Positions 14,570 to 19,607 of a stretch of 19,607 bases of DNA are shown one piece after another. A program made the position numbers and the translations under genes. The notes under the pieces are model-generated. The model saw nothing but the letters and a program-made list of their open reading frames with translations. It was not told the DNA's origin and ran no database searches. Source of the DNA: G021776435 sp046756245 (GTDB lineage Bacteria; Pseudomonadota; Alphaproteobacteria; Caulobacterales; Parvularculaceae); assembly GCA_046756245.1 (NCBI GenBank), contig JBHHVZ010000052.1, positions 1 to 19,607 of the forward strand. The letters are read 5' to 3'. Within the stretch, counting starts at the first letter, position 1. Every line of letters starts with the position of its first letter.

Positions 14570-14576
14570 ATGTCAA
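14548..14576 (-). promoter_or_regulatory. Promoter of the ArsR-SRPBCC operon
   Basis: On the minus strand a perfect -35 TTGACA (14571-14576), a 17-base spacer and a -10 TTATAA (14548-14553) are seen. The start site would be near 14540, giving a leader of about 15 bases. One repressor operator fills the spacer. Confidence 0.8.
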
Positions 14577-14763
14577 GCCCCCGTCGACTTCATCTTGCGA
14601 GACGGCCAAGTTGACATTGCGCCGGATGGCGCGGCGAACAGGGCTTTCCCCTCGATCCGGTTTCGCCTAAGACGCTCTCCTAGCCGGAAATCGCCGTAAC
14701 ACTCCCCGCCCCGCGACAGGCTGAATGCGTCGATGCGGCGGTTCAATTCGCGCACAAACAAGA

Positions 14764-18081
<3,318 letters not shown>

Positions 18082-18136
18082 AAGCCCGAAAATCAGCGGT
18101 CTGCGCCCAAAAGTGCTCCCGTTCGAACTGGTTAGA

Positions 18137-18237
18137 GCGCATTCCGAAAAGTGGGAACCGGTTTTCGGATAAAATGCGCGACAAAATAAAAACCTAGAGC
18201 ATGTTCTCCGACTCGCATTTCGGAGAACATGCTCTAG
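18137..18237. repeat. Composite palindromic intergenic element (two stem-loops)
   Basis: Hairpin one: GCGCATT (18137-18143) and CCGAAAA (18144-18150) pair with TTTTCGG (18162-18168) and AATGCGC (18173-18179), with a small bulge. Hairpin two: CTAGAGCATGTTCTCCGA (18194-18211) and TCGGAGAACATGCTCTAG (18220-18237) are perfect 18-bp arms around an eight-base loop. A short AT-rich linker joins them. The first half, with GTGGGAACCGG in its loop, is the kind of repeat I recall from intergenic regions of many alphaproteobacteria. There is no T-run after either hairpin. The 55 bases between the carB stop and 18137 hold nothing I recognise. Confidence 0.8.
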
Positions 18238-18263
18238 CGGTCCAATTCTTGGTCCCGGGACGC

Positions 18264-18292
18264 TTGAAGTCGGCCTTCTTCAGCCCTATTTT
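18264..18292 (+). promoter_or_regulatory. Candidate sigma-70 promoter of greA
   Basis: TTGAAG (18264-18269), a 17-base spacer and TATTTT (18287-18292) lie upstream of greA. Transcription would begin at about 18299, nine bases before the first base of the terminator stem that follows. Confidence 0.55.
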
Positions 18293-18307
18293 TGGCGTCG
18301 TAAACAG

Positions 18308-18347
18308 GCGACGGCCGCGATTGGACGCGCGGCCGCGCTCTTTTTTT
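18308..18347 (+). terminator. Intrinsic terminator in the carB-greA gap, inside the likely greA leader
   Basis: GCG and CGGCCGCG (18308-18319, one bulged A) pair with CGCGGCCG and CGC (18328-18338) around an eight-base loop, followed by seven T (18341-18347). This is the clearest intrinsic terminator in the window. It can end the carB transcript, and because it also lies downstream of the candidate greA promoter it can end transcripts started there before the coding region begins at 18395. Confidence 0.8.
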
Positions 18348-18394
18348 CACCCTATTTCAAGGGCTTGGGCCTGTCTGCGGAGAAAGGGCGAAGG

Positions 18395-18868
18395 ATGGAG
18401 AAGATACCGATGACGGCGGCCGGATATGCGCGCCTCGAAGCCGAAATCAAGCGGCTAAAGAACGACGAGCGCCCGGCGATCATTCAGGCGATTTCCGAAG
18501 CGCGCGCCCATGGCGACCTCTCGGAAAACGCAGAATATCACGCCGCCAAGGAGCGCCAGGGCTGGATCGAAAGCCAGATCGCCGATCTTGAAGACAAGTT
18601 TCTGCGGGCCCAGGTGATCGACGTGGCCAAGCTCACCGGCGACACGGTCAAATTCGGCGCGACCGTCACGCTGATCGACGAAGACACCGAAGAGAAAAAG
18701 GCCTGGCAGATCGTCGGCGATCTCGAAGCCGACGTGAAGGACGGCAAGATCTCGGTTTCCTCGCCGATCGCGCGGGCTCTCATTGGCAAGACGCCGGGCG
18801 ATTCGGTCGAGGTGACGGCGCCGGGCGGCGCGCGCTCTTATGAAATCGCCAAGGTGGTTTTCAAATAG
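18395..18868 (+). CDS. greA: Transcription elongation factor GreA
   Basis: GreA enters the secondary channel of RNA polymerase and rescues backtracked complexes by stimulating transcript cleavage. The N-terminal coiled coil (about 1-75) carries the conserved tip HGDLSENAEYHAAKERQ (about 39-55), with the acidic residues D41 and E44, and the C-terminal FKBP-like domain has VKFGATVTLIDEDTEE (about 84-99), SPIARALIGKTPGDSVEV (about 125-142) and the ending YEIAKVVFK. The start at 18395 (MEKIPMTAAGYARLE) gives 157 residues, the usual size; an in-frame ATG 30 bases upstream adds unrelated residues. GAAGG directly precedes it. The promoter and leader terminator upstream suggest control of its expression. 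Confidence 0.97.
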   Translation: MEKIPMTAAGYARLEAEIKRLKNDERPAIIQAISEARAHGDLSENAEYHAAKERQGWIESQIADLEDKFLRAQVIDVAKLTGDTVKFGATVTLIDEDTEEKKAWQIVGDLEADVKDGKISVSSPIARALIGKTPGDSVEVTAPGGARSYEIAKVVFK

Positions 18869-18881
18869 GCGCAGCGCCCGC

Positions 18882-18912
18882 AGGCCGGCTTGTCTTCGAC
18901 CGGCCTTTCCTC
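18882..18912 (+). terminator. Hairpin after greA, probable weak terminator
   Basis: AGGCCGG (18882-18888) and CCGGCCT (18900-18906) form a seven-base stem with an 11-base loop, 14 bases past the greA stop. The tail TTCCTC is T-rich but interrupted, so termination may be incomplete. Confidence 0.5.
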
Positions 18913-18918
18913 TATAGA
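18890..18918 (+). promoter_or_regulatory. Candidate promoter of the bL25 gene, overlapping the greA hairpin
   Basis: TTGTCT (18890-18895), a 17-base spacer and TATAGA (18913-18918) are seen. The -35 lies in the loop and the right stem arm lies in the spacer, so promoter and terminator share DNA. The start would be near 18925, about 84 bases before the ATG at 19009. Confidence 0.45.
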
Positions 18919-19008
18919 CCGCCGCTCAATCGGGAATTTCCGACCGCCGCGCAGGGCCGCGTCCCGCACGCCCCCGAGCCGCGGCGCTCTTTTGCATGGG
19001 GCTTCGTG

Positions 19009-19607
19009 ATGGCTGAGACCGACGTCTTTTACTGCGAACCGCGCGAGAACGCCGGAACCGGCGCCGCAAGAGCGGTTCGCCGCGAAAAATGGGTACCCGG
19101 CGTCCTATACGGCGGCGGCGACAAACCCGTCGCCATCAAGCTGCGCGAAAACGAGATCCTCAAGGCTTTTCAAGCCGGCCGAATGAAGACGCACCTCGCC
19201 AAGATCGAGGTGCCTGGCCAGAAAGAACTGCAGCCGGTGCTCGCGCGCGAGGTTCAGGTCGACCCGGTCAAGGGCATGCCGATTCACGTGGACCTGATGC
19301 GGATCGATGAAACCACTCGAATCGACGTTGAGATCCCCGTGCGCTTCGTCAACGAAGAGGACTCGCCGGGCCTCAAGCGCGGCGGCGTTCTTAACATCGT
19401 CCGCCACACTATCGAAGTGTACGCCCCCGCGGTCAGAATTCCGGAGTTTTTCGAAGCGGATGTAACCGGCCTCGACATCGGCGATTCGATTCATGTTTCG
19501 GCTATTGCAATGCCGGACGGCGTGACGCTGACGATTACCGACCGCGACTTTACTGTCGCGACGATCGCCGCGCCTTCGGGTCTGCTCACCGAAGAAGAAG
19601 CTGAAGC
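19009..19607 (+). CDS. rplY: Ribosomal protein bL25 (Ctc/RplY type), cut by the window end
   Basis: The open frame from ATG 19009 runs to the last base without a stop, giving 199 codons. It carries bL25/Ctc features: an N-terminal domain that binds 5S rRNA (REKWVPGVLYGGGDKPVAIKL, about 25-45; KIEVPGQKELQPVLAREVQVDPVKG, about 65-89; HVDLMRI, about 93-99), followed by the long C-terminal TL5/Ctc domain (VEIPVRFVNEEDSPGLKRGGVLN, about 107-129; ADVTGLDIGDSIHVSAI, about 150-166). The end LLTEEEAE suggests the acidic tail has been reached. The long form is usual in alphaproteobacteria, where pth normally follows. Confidence 0.95.
   Translation, partial: MAETDVFYCEPRENAGTGAARAVRREKWVPGVLYGGGDKPVAIKLRENEILKAFQAGRMKTHLAKIEVPGQKELQPVLAREVQVDPVKGMPIHVDLMRIDETTRIDVEIPVRFVNEEDSPGLKRGGVLNIVRHTIEVYAPAVRIPEFFEADVTGLDIGDSIHVSAIAMPDGVTLTITDRDFTVATIAAPSGLLTEEEAE

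Noticed and set aside
14611..14640. A perfect -35 TTGACA upstream of carB
   Set aside because: No TA-containing -10 lies at 16-18 bases, so I did not call a carB promoter from it.

Overview
The window is GC-rich chromosomal DNA from an alphaproteobacterium. This is inferred from the primase (cysteine-less version of its N-terminal zinc site, which I recall from other alphaproteobacteria), the long sigma-70 RpoD, the carA/carB/greA and yqeY/dnaG/rpoD neighbourhoods, and an intergenic palindromic element of a kind I recall from alphaproteobacterial genomes. I cannot name a genus; a Parvularculaceae- or Hyphomonadaceae-like marine lineage is a guess.

Left edge (1-1041): a cut-off ORF, the 5' stump of an IS1380-family transposase, and a ParE/RHH-type toxin-antitoxin pair, all on the minus strand and just downstream of rpoD. 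1087-5013: the minus-strand dnaG-rpoD pair (primase and housekeeping sigma factor), with a 7-bp tandem repeat directly in front of dnaG. 5162-8379: a membrane acyltransferase divergent from a four-helix membrane LytTR regulator, a small cysteine-rich lipoprotein, and YqeY. In related genomes I would expect yqeY to lie close to dnaG-rpoD, so the acyltransferase, regulator and lipoprotein look like an accessory insertion.

8604-18081: carA and carB, the two subunits of carbamoyl-phosphate synthetase (arginine and pyrimidine synthesis), are separated by about 5 kb holding genes on both strands: a secreted YHS-type protein, a YcbL/GloC-like metallo-hydrolase, an RraB-like RNase E regulator, a periplasmic Vgb-like beta-propeller, a DUF899 pseudogene, and an ArsR-SRPBCC operon with a clear self-repression control region. 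18082-19607: a palindromic repeat, a promoter followed at once by an intrinsic terminator in the greA leader, greA itself, and the start of ribosomal protein bL25 (rplY/ctc), cut by the window end.

Most of the window is ordinary core genome and I do not see a clearly new multi-gene system. The best second-look items are: the terminator inside the greA leader (a possible GraL-like arrangement), the twin CX3C lipoprotein, the DUF899 gene broken by what looks like a 43-nt repeat-mediated deletion, the paired ArsR operators, the heptamer array before dnaG, and the split carA/carB. No rRNA, tRNA or CRISPR was recognised. The only gene-free stretch longer than 300 bases is 18082-18394, described under its repeat, promoter and terminator.
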